Positions 6,638 through 16,900 are shown, counted from the first letter of the stretch. The stretch is 64,000 bases of DNA from Conexibacter sp. CPCC 205762 (GCF_030646155.1 NZ_JAUTDN010000024.1:1-64000), one strand, 5' to 3'. Program-made: numbers and translations. Notes: a model not told the origin generated them from the sequence alone.

Positions 6638-8674
6638 ATGTCCGTCGCCCGTCGCTCCACCCTGCTCGCCGCCGCCGTCTTCGTGACCGCCGCGGCGCCC
6701 GCCGCCGCCGCGGTGCCGTTCACCGAGACGTCGTATCCGATCGCCAACGCGAGCTCTGTGACCCCTGGGGACTTCGACGGCGACGGCGCGATCGACGTCA
6801 TCGTCTCGCAGGGCGTCAGAAGAACGGCGACCGTGCTGCTCGGCGACGGGCACGGCGGCTTCACGGCGGGCTTCGGCGGGGCGCTGACGTTCGGCGGCTC
6901 GGTGCACGCGATCGCGGCCGGCGACCTCAACCACGACGGGCGCGCCGATCTGGTGGTGCCCAACGACACCGCCGGCGCGGGCGCCGACAGCGACCAGGTC
7001 CAGATCTTCCTTTCCAGCCCGACCGGGTTCGCGGCGGCGCCGTCGCTCACCGCCGGCCAGCGCGCCGGGGAGGCGACGATCGCCGACTTCGACGAGGACG
7101 GCGACCCGGACGTCGCCGTCTCCAGCATCGTCGCCAACACGCTGACCGTCTTCCTCGGCGACGGCGCCGGCGGCTTCACGCCCGCGCCGGGCGGGCCGCT
7201 CGCGCTCGACACGCGCCAGCTGCAACCTGCGGACGTCGACGGTGACGGGCACCTCGACCTGGTCGCGCAGCGGTCGACCGCCACCAGAGAGGTCGCGGTG
7301 CTCAGAGGCGACGGTCACGGCGGCTTCTCGCTCGCCGGCACGGTGCCGACCGGCCGCGCCTACAACAGCGTCGCCGTCGCGGACCTCGACGGCGACGGTG
7401 ACGTCGACGCCGTGGCCGCGGGCGGCGGGTTCGACGGCGCCGTGCTGCCGCTCCTCAACGACGGCCACGGCACGCTGGTCCCCGGCACGCCGATCGTCAG
7501 CGAGATGGCCGCGTACGTCACCACCGGCGACTTCGACGCCGACGGCCGCGCCGACGTCGCGGTCGTCGCCGGCATCGGCTACGGCACCGCCGTCATGCTC
7601 GGCAACGGCGACGGCACGTTCGCCGCCGCCGAGGAGCGGAGAACCGGGCCGTCCCACGCCGGGATCGCGACCGCCGACGCCGACGGCGACGGGCGCGACG
7701 ACCTCGCGGTCGTCAACTTCGGCGGCACCGCAGGGCTGTCGCTGCTGCGCAACGACGCGCTCAGCGACGGCGCCGTCACCCCGGGCAGCGCGCAGAACCT
7801 CGGCGAGGCGACCGTCGGCACGAGCGGCGCCGCGCAGACGTTCACGGTCAGCTCGGCCGGCACCGCGGCGCTCCACGTCGGCACGGCCGCGACCGGCGAC
7901 GCCGCCTTCGCGGTCAGCGGCGACACGTGCAGCGACGCGAAGCTGCGCGCCGGCGAGACCTGCACCGTCACCGTCGCGTTCGCCCCCGCCACGCCGGGGC
8001 CTGCGAGCGCGACGCTCACGATCCCCACCGACGACGAGCCGCTGACCGTGGCGCTGAGCGCGGTCGGGCTGCCGGTCTCGGTCGACCCGGATCCGGACCC
8101 CGACCCGACCGATCCCGAGCCGAACCCGTCGACCGACCCGAGACCGGCCCCGTCGCCGGCTCCTGGGACCGTCCCGACGCCGGCCCCGTCGCCGGCGCCG
8201 GTCCAGCCGACGACTCCGCCGGCCGTCCCCGCCCCCAGAGGCGCGGTCTTCGCCCCGCGCGCGGCGAGCACGATCCCGGTCGCACGGACCGGCGCGATCG
8301 TCCTGCCGCTCGCCTGCCCCTCCGGCCAGCCCTGCAGCGTCAGCGGAACGCTGACCGTCAGCGGGTCCACGTCACGTGCCGTCGCGGCCAAGACGACGGT
8401 GCTGATCCGCCTCCGCGGCATCCGCCTCGCCGCACGTCAGACGAAGACCCTCACGGTCACGCTGCCGGCACGGTTCGTCAAGCAGCAGCAGGCCAAGGGC
8501 GTGCGCACGCTCCGCACCGTCCTCACGCTCGACACCCGCCTGCGCGACGGCAGCACCGTCACGACCCGCAAGCAGGTGACGCTCCTGCTCCCGCGCCTCA
8601 GAGCAGCGCAGAGAAGAACGCCCACCACCCGCCCCGCCCCGGCTCCCGCCAGACGCCCCTCCTTCACCGGCTGA
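6638..8674 (+). CDS. Secreted FG-GAP/VCBS-repeat beta-propeller protein
   Basis: The 678-residue protein has a signal peptide (about 1-25, ending AAPAAAA). About seven FG-GAP/VCBS-type blades follow, each with a calcium-loop-like D-x-D-x-D-G motif such as DFDGDGAIDV, DLNHDGRADL, DFDEDGDPDV and DADGDGRDDL. Residues about 395-495 form a choice-of-anchor/ASH-like beta domain. A linker of Pro-Asp and Pro-Ala repeats precedes a basic C-terminal beta module with a CPSGQPC pair, similar in layout to the end of the HtaA protein at 46353. It is probably surface-exposed or extracellular and its ligand is unknown. The last 303 bases are overlapped on the other strand by the end of the glycosyltransferase fusion. 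Confidence 0.82.
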   Translation: MSVARRSTLLAAAVFVTAAAPAAAAVPFTETSYPIANASSVTPGDFDGDGAIDVIVSQGVRRTATVLLGDGHGGFTAGFGGALTFGGSVHAIAAGDLNHDGRADLVVPNDTAGAGADSDQVQIFLSSPTGFAAAPSLTAGQRAGEATIADFDEDGDPDVAVSSIVANTLTVFLGDGAGGFTPAPGGPLALDTRQLQPADVDGDGHLDLVAQRSTATREVAVLRGDGHGGFSLAGTVPTGRAYNSVAVADLDGDGDVDAVAAGGGFDGAVLPLLNDGHGTLVPGTPIVSEMAAYVTTGDFDADGRADVAVVAGIGYGTAVMLGNGDGTFAAAEERRTGPSHAGIATADADGDGRDDLAVVNFGGTAGLSLLRNDALSDGAVTPGSAQNLGEATVGTSGAAQTFTVSSAGTAALHVGTAATGDAAFAVSGDTCSDAKLRAGETCTVTVAFAPATPGPASATLTIPTDDEPLTVALSAVGLPVSVDPDPDPDPTDPEPNPSTDPRPAPSPAPGTVPTPAPSPAPVQPTTPPAVPAPRGAVFAPRAASTIPVARTGAIVLPLACPSGQPCSVSGTLTVSGSTSRAVAAKTTVLIRLRGIRLAARQTKTLTVTLPARFVKQQQAKGVRTLRTVLTLDTRLRDGSTVTTRKQVTLLLPRLRAAQRRTPTTRPAPAPARRPSFTG

Positions 8675-10969
8675 TCCGCCACCGGCTCGGCGCACGTCGC
8701 TCCACGACAGCCCCGTCGCGATCAGCGCCGGAACGCCGAGCAGGAAGGCGGTCGCCAGCTCGACGGCCTGCAGGACGATCCCGTAGGCGAGCGCGTCGGC
8801 GTAGGAGATGCCGTAGCCGCCGCTGAGGACGGCGACGCAGGCGGCCTGGAAGACGCCGAGGTTCGACGGGGTGATCGGCACGGCGGCGGTGACGTTGACG
8901 GCGAACAGGACGCCCGCGGCGGCGGCCGCGCCGGCGTCGGCGTCGAGACCGAGCGCCACCAGCAGCAGGTAGCAGGAGCTCCACTGGATCGCCCAGGCCA
9001 GCAGCTGCATCGCCGCGGCCTTCGCGCCCAGCCGTGGGTTGCGGAACACCCGCAGGCCGTCGCGCACGCGCGTCATCGCGGCGCGGAGCCTCGCCTCGAC
9101 GCTGCGCGCGCGTCGCGATCGCGCGCCTGCACGCAGCAGCGCCGGGGCGAGCAGCACGGCGGCCGCCAGCGCCAGCGGCGCGACGGCGAGGGCGACCAGC
9201 ACGCCGCCGTGGTCGCCGGAGCTGCCGAGCGAGGCGGCCATCACGACACCCAGCAGGATGAGCGCGAGGACGTTCAGCAGCGCCTGGGAGACGATCGTGC
9301 CGGCGACGGTGGGGAGCACGTCGCGCTGGAGCCCGCCGATCCGCCGCGACACCACGAGCGCACGGGCGGGCTCGCCGAGGCGGGCGGGCAGCGTCGCGGA
9401 CAGCAGCACGCCGACCGACGTGCCGCCCAGGACGTCGCGGCGCCCGACGCGCGCGGACGGCAGCGCGGCGCGCAGGATCGCCCGCCAGGCCACGGAGCGC
9501 ACGACGATCGACAGGCACATCAGCGCCAGGCCCGCGATCACCCACGCCGGTGACGAGCGCGACAGCGCGTCGGTGAGCGGGCCGACCCCGACGTGCCTCA
9601 GCGCTCGCCATGACAGGCCGATGCCGGCCGCGGCGGCAGCCACGATCGCCCCGCGCCGGGCGATCCCCGGCAGGCGGCGGGGCTGGCGGGGCTGGGGCTG
9701 CTGGCGCGGCGGCCGGGCCGGCGCCGGCTCGAGACTGGGCAGCCGCCGGGCGGGCACGCGCGGCTGGCCGTCGGCGGGCACGAGGCCGTGCTTCTGACCG
9801 AGCTTGCGCAGCGTCCCCTCCGGTTCAGGAGCGGCGATCGCGTCGCCATAGGCGTCCAGCAGGCGATCGGCGATCCTCGGCCACGCGAAGCGCTCGGCGG
9901 CGTGCGCCGCGTTGCGGCTGAGCGCCTGCTCGCGGGCCGGGTCGGCGGCGAGCGCGCGGAGCGTCTCGGCCAGCGCGACGGCGTCGTTGCGCGGGATCAG
10001 CAGGCCGTCGACCTCGTGATCGACGACGTCGCGGTAGCCGGCGATGTCGGAGGCGATGACCGGGGTGCCGGCCGCGAACGCCTCGGTCAGGACCATCCCG
10101 AACGACTCGCCGCCGAGCGAGGGCGCGCACAGCACGTCAGCCGCCTGCAGCACCTGTTGCTTGCGGGCGTCGTCGACCTGGCCCAGGGCCTCGATCCCGC
10201 GCAGGTCGGCCAGCACCAGCGCGGCGTCTTCGGGTCGCACGCCGACCAGCGTCAGCTGCGCGGGAACCTGCTCGCGCAGCGTCGCGAAGGCGCGCAGCAG
10301 GACCGGCAGCCCCTTGCGCTCCACCGGCTGCCCGACGAAGGCGATCCGCAGCGGCCTGCCCGCCGCCCGCGGCGCGCGCGGCGCCGGCGGGAGCAGGTCG
10401 ACGCCGTTGGGGATCACGCGGTAGCGCCCGCCCCAGAAGCGGCGCCCGGTCCAGGCGGCCGCCTCGGAGACCGCGACGCGCACGGCCAGGCGGTTCATCC
10501 GCCGCCGCGCGCCGGCCGCCGCGGCCAGCCCGTGCGGGACCGCGCGCTCGGAGTGGGTGTGGAAGGTGCCCACGAGCGGAATGTCGGTCGACAGCAGCGC
10601 GTCCCAGCAGACGGCCGGCGCGACCGGCTCGTGCAGGTGGACGACGTCGTATCCGCCGCTGCGCAGCTCGCGGCGCGCGACGGCGACGGCGGCGGGCGTC
10701 AGCGCGAGGTTGGAGATCGCGCCGTTGGCGGGCAGACCGACGGTGCGCCCGAGCGACACGACGTGATCCGGCAGCTCACCGGCGAGCGGACGGGCGCCGC
10801 CGTGCCGGCGCGCCGAGCGGCGGTCGTCTGGGTCGAACGGCGCCAGCACGCGGACCTCGTGCCCGCGGGCGAGATACTGCCCGGCCAGCGCCTCCACGTG
10901 CCGGTTCACGCCGCCCGGATAGCTCCACGAGTACGGCGACACGAGGGCGATGCGAAGGGGAGAGCTCAT
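8372..10969 (-). CDS. PimA-like GT4 glycosyltransferase fused to a UPF0104/LPG-synthase-type membrane domain
   Basis: Residues about 1-375 form a GT-B glycosyltransferase of family 4. They include VSPYSWSYPGGVNRHVEAL, GTFHTHSER, VGQPVERKGLPVLLRAF and the donor-site ESFGMVLTEAFAAGTPVIAS, all typical of PimA-like phosphatidylinositol mannosyltransferases. After a Pro/Arg-rich linker, about eight hydrophobic helices (roughly 425-760) form a UPF0104-type domain with PARLGEPARALVVSRR and ITPSNLGVFQAACVAV. The fusion suggests synthesis and membrane handling of a glycolipid in one chain of 865 residues. A Gly- and Glu-rich tail of about 100 residues extends antisense through the end of the VCBS gene, to the stop at 8372. 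The ATG at 10969 begins MSSPLRIALV. Confidence 0.85.
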   Translation of the reverse strand: MSSPLRIALVSPYSWSYPGGVNRHVEALAGQYLARGHEVRVLAPFDPDDRRSARRHGGARPLAGELPDHVVSLGRTVGLPANGAISNLALTPAAVAVARRELRSGGYDVVHLHEPVAPAVCWDALLSTDIPLVGTFHTHSERAVPHGLAAAAGARRRMNRLAVRVAVSEAAAWTGRRFWGGRYRVIPNGVDLLPPAPRAPRAAGRPLRIAFVGQPVERKGLPVLLRAFATLREQVPAQLTLVGVRPEDAALVLADLRGIEALGQVDDARKQQVLQAADVLCAPSLGGESFGMVLTEAFAAGTPVIASDIAGYRDVVDHEVDGLLIPRNDAVALAETLRALAADPAREQALSRNAAHAAERFAWPRIADRLLDAYGDAIAAPEPEGTLRKLGQKHGLVPADGQPRVPARRLPSLEPAPARPPRQQPQPRQPRRLPGIARRGAIVAAAAAGIGLSWRALRHVGVGPLTDALSRSSPAWVIAGLALMCLSIVVRSVAWRAILRAALPSARVGRRDVLGGTSVGVLLSATLPARLGEPARALVVSRRIGGLQRDVLPTVAGTIVSQALLNVLALILLGVVMAASLGSSGDHGGVLVALAVAPLALAAAVLLAPALLRAGARSRRARSVEARLRAAMTRVRDGLRVFRNPRLGAKAAAMQLLAWAIQWSSCYLLLVALGLDADAGAAAAAGVLFAVNVTAAVPITPSNLGVFQAACVAVLSGGYGISYADALAYGIVLQAVELATAFLLGVPALIATGLSWSDVRRAGGGSAGEGGASGGSRGGAGGGRSSLRCSEAREQERHLLAGRDGAAVAQAGVEREDGAERAHALGLLLLDEPCRQRDREGLRLTCGEADAAEADQHRRLGRDGT

Positions 10970-11037
10970 GCGCTCCAGCCTCCAACGGGATCGCGCCGCC
11001 GACCATCGGTGACTGCCCTGAGTGGACCCTGAGGGGG

Positions 11038-11697
11038 CTAGATCATTCTCCGCTGCGCGGCCCAGCGGGTGAGCGCGTTGCGGTTGGTCAGCTGCAGCTT
11101 GCGCAGCACATTGGAGACGTGGGTCTCGATCGTCTTGATCGACAGGTGCAGCCGCTCGGCGACCTGTCTGTTGGTGTAGCCGCGGGCGATCAGCAGCAGG
11201 ACGTCCTGCTCGCGCGCGGTCAGCGAGTCGCGCTCGGGGTCGATCCGCGCGGCCGGATCGGCGGTGGCCGATCTGCCGCTGAAGGCGTCGAGCACGAAGC
11301 CGGCCAGCCACGGCGAGAAGACCGCGTCGCCGTCGGCGACGCGGTGGATCGCCGCGACGAGTCTCTCGGGGGTGATCGACTTCGTCACGTAGCCGCGGGC
11401 GCCGGCGCGGATCGTGGCGAGGATGTCCTCGGGCGAGTCGGAGACCGACAGCGCGAGGAAGCGCACGCCCGGCCGCTCGGCGTGGACGGGCGCGATCACG
11501 GCGTCGCCGCCGCCGTCAGGCAGGTGCACGTCGAGCAGGACGACGTCCGGGTCCGCGGCGCGGACCAGCGGGATCGCCTCCTCGACGGTGCCGGCCTCGC
11601 CGACGACCTGAATCGTCGGGCCGAGGCCGGCGCGCAGGCCGGCCCGGAAGATCGTGTGGTCGTCGACGATGACGACCTTGCGCAGCGGATATGCCAT
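11038..11697 (-). CDS. NarL/FixJ-type response regulator
   Basis: This 219-residue regulator has a receiver domain with acidic pair VDDH, the phospho-acceptor Asp in VVLLDVHLPDGG (about 55), and the conserved Lys in GYVTKSITPERL. A LuxR-type helix-turn-helix follows at about 155-215 (LTAREQDVLLLIARGYTNRQVAERL, then THVSNVLRKL). Its gene starts five bases after the stop of the histidine kinase gene, so the two form a two-component pair. The target genes are not evident; cell-envelope stress is suggested by the PspC domain of the kinase. Confidence 0.93.
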   Translation of the reverse strand: MAYPLRKVVIVDDHTIFRAGLRAGLGPTIQVVGEAGTVEEAIPLVRAADPDVVLLDVHLPDGGGDAVIAPVHAERPGVRFLALSVSDSPEDILATIRAGARGYVTKSITPERLVAAIHRVADGDAVFSPWLAGFVLDAFSGRSATADPAARIDPERDSLTAREQDVLLLIARGYTNRQVAERLHLSIKTIETHVSNVLRKLQLTNRNALTRWAAQRRMI

Positions 11698-11702
11698 GGC
11701 GG

Positions 11703-12845
11703 TCAGCTTCCTGTTCGCGGCAGCACCAGTTCCACCTCCGTGCCGGCGCCGGGCGCGCTGACGACGACGGCTCGCCCGCCGCAGCGCTCCATCCGGCCGA
11801 CGATCGACTCGCGCACGCCCTTGCGGTCGACGGCCACGTCGGCGGGGTCGAAGCCGCGGCCGGCGTCGCGCACGTAGATCGAGGCCTCGTCGTCGGTCAC
11901 GCGCGCCAGGACCGAGATCGCCTCGACGCCGGCGTGGCGCCCGGCGTTGGTCATCGCCTCGCGCGCGGCGGCGGCCAGCGCGGCCAGGCCCTCGTCGAGC
12001 ACGTCATCGGACGGCTGCACGAGGTCGACCTCGATGCCGTAGTGCTCCTCGACCTCGGCGGTCGCCGTGCGCAGCGCGCTCGCGAGCGTGGCGGCGTCGC
12101 CCGGCGCCTCACCGCCGTAGAGCCAGCCGCGCAGCTCGCGCTCCTGGCGGCGCGCCAGCGACTGCGCGCGGCGCGGGTCCTCCTCGCGCTGGATCAGCGC
12201 GAGCGTCTGCAGCACCGAGTCGTGCAGCCGTGCGGCGACGTCGGCCCGCTCGTCGGCGCGGATGCGCAGGCGCCGCTCCGTGTCGGCTTCCGCGCGCGCC
12301 TGCGCGAGCTGCGGGCCGACGATCAGCCCCAGCCCGGCGGAGACGACGGCGGCGGCGATCAGCGCGCTCGACAGCTCGGCCAGCTTGCCGCTGTCGGTCA
12401 GGAACGAGACCGCGCCGCCGACCAGCAGCGCCAGGCCCGCGCCGAGCCGCAGCAGCTCGACCCGCTCCAGCCGCGTGCCGGCCTCCCGCGCACGCGTCGT
12501 CTCGCGCCACACCAGCACGACGCCGGCGGTCAGCAGCGCCGCCGGGACCAGCACGCTCAACGGCGGGGTCACGACGTGGAGCCCGAGCGCGTACAGCACG
12601 GCGCCGAACACGAGCAGCAGGGCCGGCGTCGTGCGCGATCGTTGCGACCACGGCGTGATCGGCCCCGGCTCGGCCGGCAGCAGCACGACGAGCGCCGCGT
12701 AGGCGACGAGGCCGACCCCGCCGGTCACGACCAGCAGCGCCGTGACCGCCAGGCGGACCAGCAGCACGTCCGCGCCGGTGCTGCGAGCGATGCCGGCGCA
12801 GACGCCGAACAGCAGGCGGTCAGCAGCGGAGCGTTGAACGGACAC
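11703..12845 (-). CDS. Histidine kinase with N-terminal PspC domain
   Basis: The 380-residue kinase begins with a PspC-like domain (DRLLFGVCAGIARSTGADVLLVRL, about 8-60), then further hydrophobic helices to about 165. The dimerisation/phosphorylation helix contains ARLHDSVLQTLALIQR (His near 207). The HATPase domain carries AAREAMTNAGRHAGVEAI (N box) and RDAGRGFDP (G1 box). The second glycine box is replaced by RKGVRESIVGRMERCGG. It belongs to the HPK7 class that pairs with NarL regulators, like the gene directly downstream. PspC-type kinases probably sense membrane state. Confidence 0.9.
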   Translation of the reverse strand: MSVQRSAADRLLFGVCAGIARSTGADVLLVRLAVTALLVVTGGVGLVAYAALVVLLPAEPGPITPWSQRSRTTPALLLVFGAVLYALGLHVVTPPLSVLVPAALLTAGVVLVWRETTRAREAGTRLERVELLRLGAGLALLVGGAVSFLTDSGKLAELSSALIAAAVVSAGLGLIVGPQLAQARAEADTERRLRIRADERADVAARLHDSVLQTLALIQREEDPRRAQSLARRQERELRGWLYGGEAPGDAATLASALRTATAEVEEHYGIEVDLVQPSDDVLDEGLAALAAAAREAMTNAGRHAGVEAISVLARVTDDEASIYVRDAGRGFDPADVAVDRKGVRESIVGRMERCGGRAVVVSAPGAGTEVELVLPRTGS

Positions 12846-12872
12846 GTGCTTGAACGTAGCGGCGCACGCCGG

Positions 12873-13763
12873 TCACGAGCCGTGAGCGGCGTCGACGCGC
12901 GCGGCGCGGACCGGGGCAGGCGTGAGCGCGGAGGCCACGACGATCAGCAGGAAGCCGACGGCCTGCAGGACTATGCCGACGGTGTCGCTCGGCATCGGGT
13001 CGCCGAAGACGACGATGCCGCCGGCGATGCCGACGATGTTCGCGGCGGTGCCGGTGATCGCGATCACCGGCACCGCGTCGCCGTCCTGCAGCCCGCGCGC
13101 CGAGGCGTAGAACGCGCTGACCGAGGCCAGCGCCGCGACCAGCAGCCAGGGCGACACGAGGCCGAGCGGGCCGGCGTCGCTCAGCAGGCCGGTGAGCGCC
13201 TTCAGCGCGACGTCGGAGACGCCGAACAGGACGCCCGCGGCGGCGCCGAGCGCCAGCCCCTGCTTCTTGGCGCGCACGCCGGCGATCCGCGTCCCGACGA
13301 TCAGCAGCGCGCCGACGCCCAGCAGCAGGCCCTCGAAGGCGATCATCGCGGTCACCGAGAAGGAGGAGTGCGACCCGTGCACGGCCGGCTGCGTGACGGT
13401 GATCAGCGCCAGGCCCGTCGTCATCGCGGTCAGCCCGATCCACTGGCGCTTGCCGACGGCGAAGCCGAACAGGCGGTCCGCCATCACGGCCAGCAGCACG
13501 AGCCCGCTGGCGAGCACGGCCTGCACGACGGAGATCGGCGCCAGCGCCAGCGCCAGCACGTGGAAGATCCAGGCGCCGACCGCGACGAGCCACCCGATCG
13601 TGAACCAGCGCGACCGGAACAGGCCGGCGGCTGATCGCAACGGATGCCGCACGTTCACCGGAGGAGCGGCGGCTGCACCACGGTGCTTGAAGAGGAACGC
13701 GAGGTTGGTGACGAACGCGCACAGCAGCGCGAAGAGGATGCCGAGATAGAGAGAGAAGTGCAT
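12873..13763 (-). CDS. DMT-superfamily-like membrane transporter
   Basis: The 296-residue protein has about nine or ten hydrophobic helices in two similar halves. A short loop contains KHRGAAAAPPVNVRHPLRSA, and the second half starts near KKQGLALGAAAGVLFGVSDVA. Pro- and Gly-containing helices such as ALALAPISVVQAVLASGLVL resemble DMT/EamA transporters. The substrate is unknown. The start MHFSLYLG at 13763 fits the first helix; an upstream frame to 13853 adds 30 residues of no membrane character. It is read divergently from the large secreted protein at 13975 and shares a promoter region with palindromes. Confidence 0.75.
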   Translation of the reverse strand: MHFSLYLGILFALLCAFVTNLAFLFKHRGAAAAPPVNVRHPLRSAAGLFRSRWFTIGWLVAVGAWIFHVLALALAPISVVQAVLASGLVLLAVMADRLFGFAVGKRQWIGLTAMTTGLALITVTQPAVHGSHSSFSVTAMIAFEGLLLGVGALLIVGTRIAGVRAKKQGLALGAAAGVLFGVSDVALKALTGLLSDAGPLGLVSPWLLVAALASVSAFYASARGLQDGDAVPVIAITGTAANIVGIAGGIVVFGDPMPSDTVGIVLQAVGFLLIVVASALTPAPVRAARVDAAHGS

Positions 13764-13852
13764 GCATCGAGCCTCCGCCTCGCACGGCCTCCCGACCATC
13801 GATGAACACCCTGAGTGACCCACTAGGTGGGGCATCGAGGAGGCCCAGCGCA

Positions 13853-13910
13853 TTGGAAACGTACCGTTGCCAATTGGGTGAGAAGTCGAGCAAATCAGTC
13901 ACTGACTGAT
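13853..13910. promoter_or_regulatory. Two palindromes in a divergent promoter region
   Basis: TTGGAAACGTACCGTTGCCAA (13853-13873) is a near-perfect inverted repeat, and ATCAGTCA-C-TGACTGAT (13894-13910) is perfect. Both have the shape of TetR-family operators. They lie between the leftward transporter gene and the rightward secreted protein, so a regulator could control both. No regulator gene lies directly beside them. Confidence 0.55.
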
Positions 13911-13974
13911 GACAGGTTCGCTCCTCCCAGAGTTGACGATCTCTCGGTTCCCCGTCCCGAGCAAGGACCGTCAC

Positions 13975-16900
13975 GTGTCACCACGCCCTGCCCGATTGCT
14001 TCCAGCCGCCCTCGCGGCGCTCGCCCTGCTGGGCCTTACCAGCTCCGCGTCCGAGGCCTCGACCGCCTATATCGGCACGACCAGCTCCGGGCTCTACGCC
14101 GTGAACCTCGAGACCGGGCTGCCGACCACGCTGCCCGTGCTCAACCCGACGGGCACCAAGCGCATCGAGGTCTCCGCGGACGACAGAACCGCGTACGTCC
14201 TGCATGGCGGGACGACCTCGGGCGCCCTCACCACGATCGACGTCGCGACGAACACGCTCGGTACGCCGGTCACGTCGCCGAGCCTGGCGAACCCGACGAC
14301 GGCCCGGCTCGCGCCGGACGGCCGCACGCTCTACGTCGCCGCCGGCCCGCGCGTCGTGCCGGTCGACGTCTCCGGCGCGACCCCGGTGGTCGGCACCCCG
14401 ATCACGCTGACGGGCACCGTCAGCGCGCTTGCAGTCGCCCCGAACGGCAAGCTGTACGTCGCGATCAACCAGCGCGACGTCGCCGAGCTCGACCTCGCGA
14501 CCGGGACGCTGAAGCCGGGCCTGAGAATCACGGACACGACGATCGACCTGCTCGTCGGCCCCGACGGCACGACGCTCTACGCCGGCACGATCAACGGCTC
14601 CCGGCCGCTCGTGCAGGCGATCGACCTCGCGACGATGACCCAGAAGCCGTCGATCCTGCTCCAGGGCGGGACGCAGACGGGCAGCTTGACGATCAGCGGC
14701 GACAGCAGAGATCTGCTGGTCACGCACTACACCAACACGCACGACTCGTACGTCTCGCGGATCGACCTGGCGACGAGCGCCGTGACCGAGCAGATCAGAC
14801 TCGGGGAGACTCCCCAGGGCGGGCGCGCCGCGGCGCTCGGCCCGCGCGGCTCGCGGCTCTACGTCGCCGGGCTCGCGTCCCGGAAGCTGATCCCGGTCGG
14901 CGTCACCGGCGGCTCCCTCTTCACCCCGCCTGAGGCCCAGTTCCCCCAGATCACGACCAACACCAGCAACACGCCGATCGCCATCGGCATCGCCGACACG
15001 GTGCCCGCTCCCGAGGACGTCGCCGCCCCGGCGATCGCCGCTCCGTACGAGCTGGAGCTGATCGAGGGCTTCACCGGAGTGGTCGGGGACCCGACGAACC
15101 CGACGCTGCCGATCTCGGTCAAGCAGGCGTTCGTCGCCGGCGGGGAGGTCCCGGCCAACGAGCTGCGGATCACGAACGTGCAGAGCGACAGCCCGGCTGT
15201 GATCGCGAGCGACAAGGTCACCGTGATCGGCAGCGGGCCCGACCGGCGCGTCGCGTTCCAGCCGGTCGGCGACGGCAAGGCGCGGATCACGCTGACGGTC
15301 AGCGGACTGGCCGGCAAGACCGGCACGTTCTCGTTCGACTACTGGGCGACGAAGGCGACGACGCCGACGAGCCGCGTGCTGCAGAGCACCTCGGACCTCT
15401 CGACGGCGCAGGACGTCGGTGACGGGCACCTGCTGGTCGCCGACGACGAGAAGAACGACATCCGGCTGTACGACGCGCGCGTCTCGGGGCTGCCGGTCGC
15501 GACGTTCCAGCTCGGCCCGGTCCAGACCGGCGTCGAGAACGAGGTGGACTTCGAGTCCTCCGCGCGTGCCGGCGACACGATCTACTGGCTCGGCTCGCAG
15601 CTCGCCAGCGACAACCGCTACGACATCTACAAGACCCGGCTCGTCGGACGGGGCGCCGCGGCGCGGTTGGTGCCGGTCGGCAGCCCGTACAAGGACCTGA
15701 TGCGCGACCTGCAGCGCTGGGACGCCGCCCACGGCACCCCGTTCGGGATGCTCAGCACGGCGCCGGCCCTGAACATCGAGGGCTCCGAGTTCGCGCCCGG
15801 CTCGACCTCCACGCTGTACATCGGCGTGCGCGACAAGCTCCTGGGGACGAACGCCATCGTCGTTCCGGTGACGAACTTCGACAAGCTCCACAACGGCGAC
15901 GGCGAGCGTGCCGAGTTCGACGAGCCGATCGTCCTGGATCTCAGCGGCGGAACGATCCGCGAGATCCGCAAGAACAAGAACGACCAGTACCTGATCATCT
16001 CCCAGGGCGCCTTCGTCGGCGACTCGACCTACGGGCTGTGGAGCTGGAGCGGCGTGCGCGGCGACCAGCCGATGTACGTGCGGGCGCTGCCCGAGAGCAC
16101 CGAGAAGTGGGCCGACAACGCCGACGGCTGGGAGGCGATCGGGACGATGCCCGACCTGCTGCTGCCCGACGGCAGAGTCCAGACGGGGCTCGACCAGGGC
16201 GAGGCGCGGCTGTACACGCCGTACAACAGCAGCACGGTGAAGAACAAGCGCCTGCAGGGGCGGCCGTTCAAGCAGAAGGCGCGCGTCGACTGGTTCGCGT
16301 TCGACAACCCGAACGTCGGCGCGGTCGCGCAGGCGACGACGCCGGCGTTCGCCGCGCAGGCGACCGGGACGACCGGGCCCGGCCAGTGGGTCACCGTCAC
16401 GAACCCGGGCGCGCAGCTGCTGAAGGTCAGCGACGTGCGCTACAAGGGCGACGACGAGGCGTCCGAGGGCGAGTTCCTCGTCGCGGCCGACGAGTGCGAG
16501 GGCGAGACGATCCGTCCCGGCGGCAGCTGCCGCGTGCAGGTGCGCTTCTCGCCCGCGCGCGAGGGCGCCACGACGGCCGGGAAGCTCATCGTCAAGGCGA
16601 ACGTCCCCGGCAGCCAGACGCTCGTCCCGCTGACGGGCACGAGCACCACGCTGCCCGCCGGGCCGCGCGGTGACGACGGCGCGTCCGGCACGCCCGGCAC
16701 CCCCGGAACGCCTGGCACGCCCGGCACCCCCGGCAGCAAGGGCGACACCGGTGCAAACGGCACCGACGGCAGAGCCGGCGCGAACGGCAGAGACGGCGTG
16801 AACGGCGGCGTCGGCCCGATCGGTCCGCTTGGCCCGATCGGTCCGCAGGGTCCGATCGGCCCGAAGGGCGACGCCGGCGCGGCCGGTCGCGACGGGACGT

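Noticed and set aside
16680..16890. Short regular repeats suggesting a CRISPR array
   Set aside because: They are Gly-X-Y codon repeats of the collagen-like segment, without spacers.
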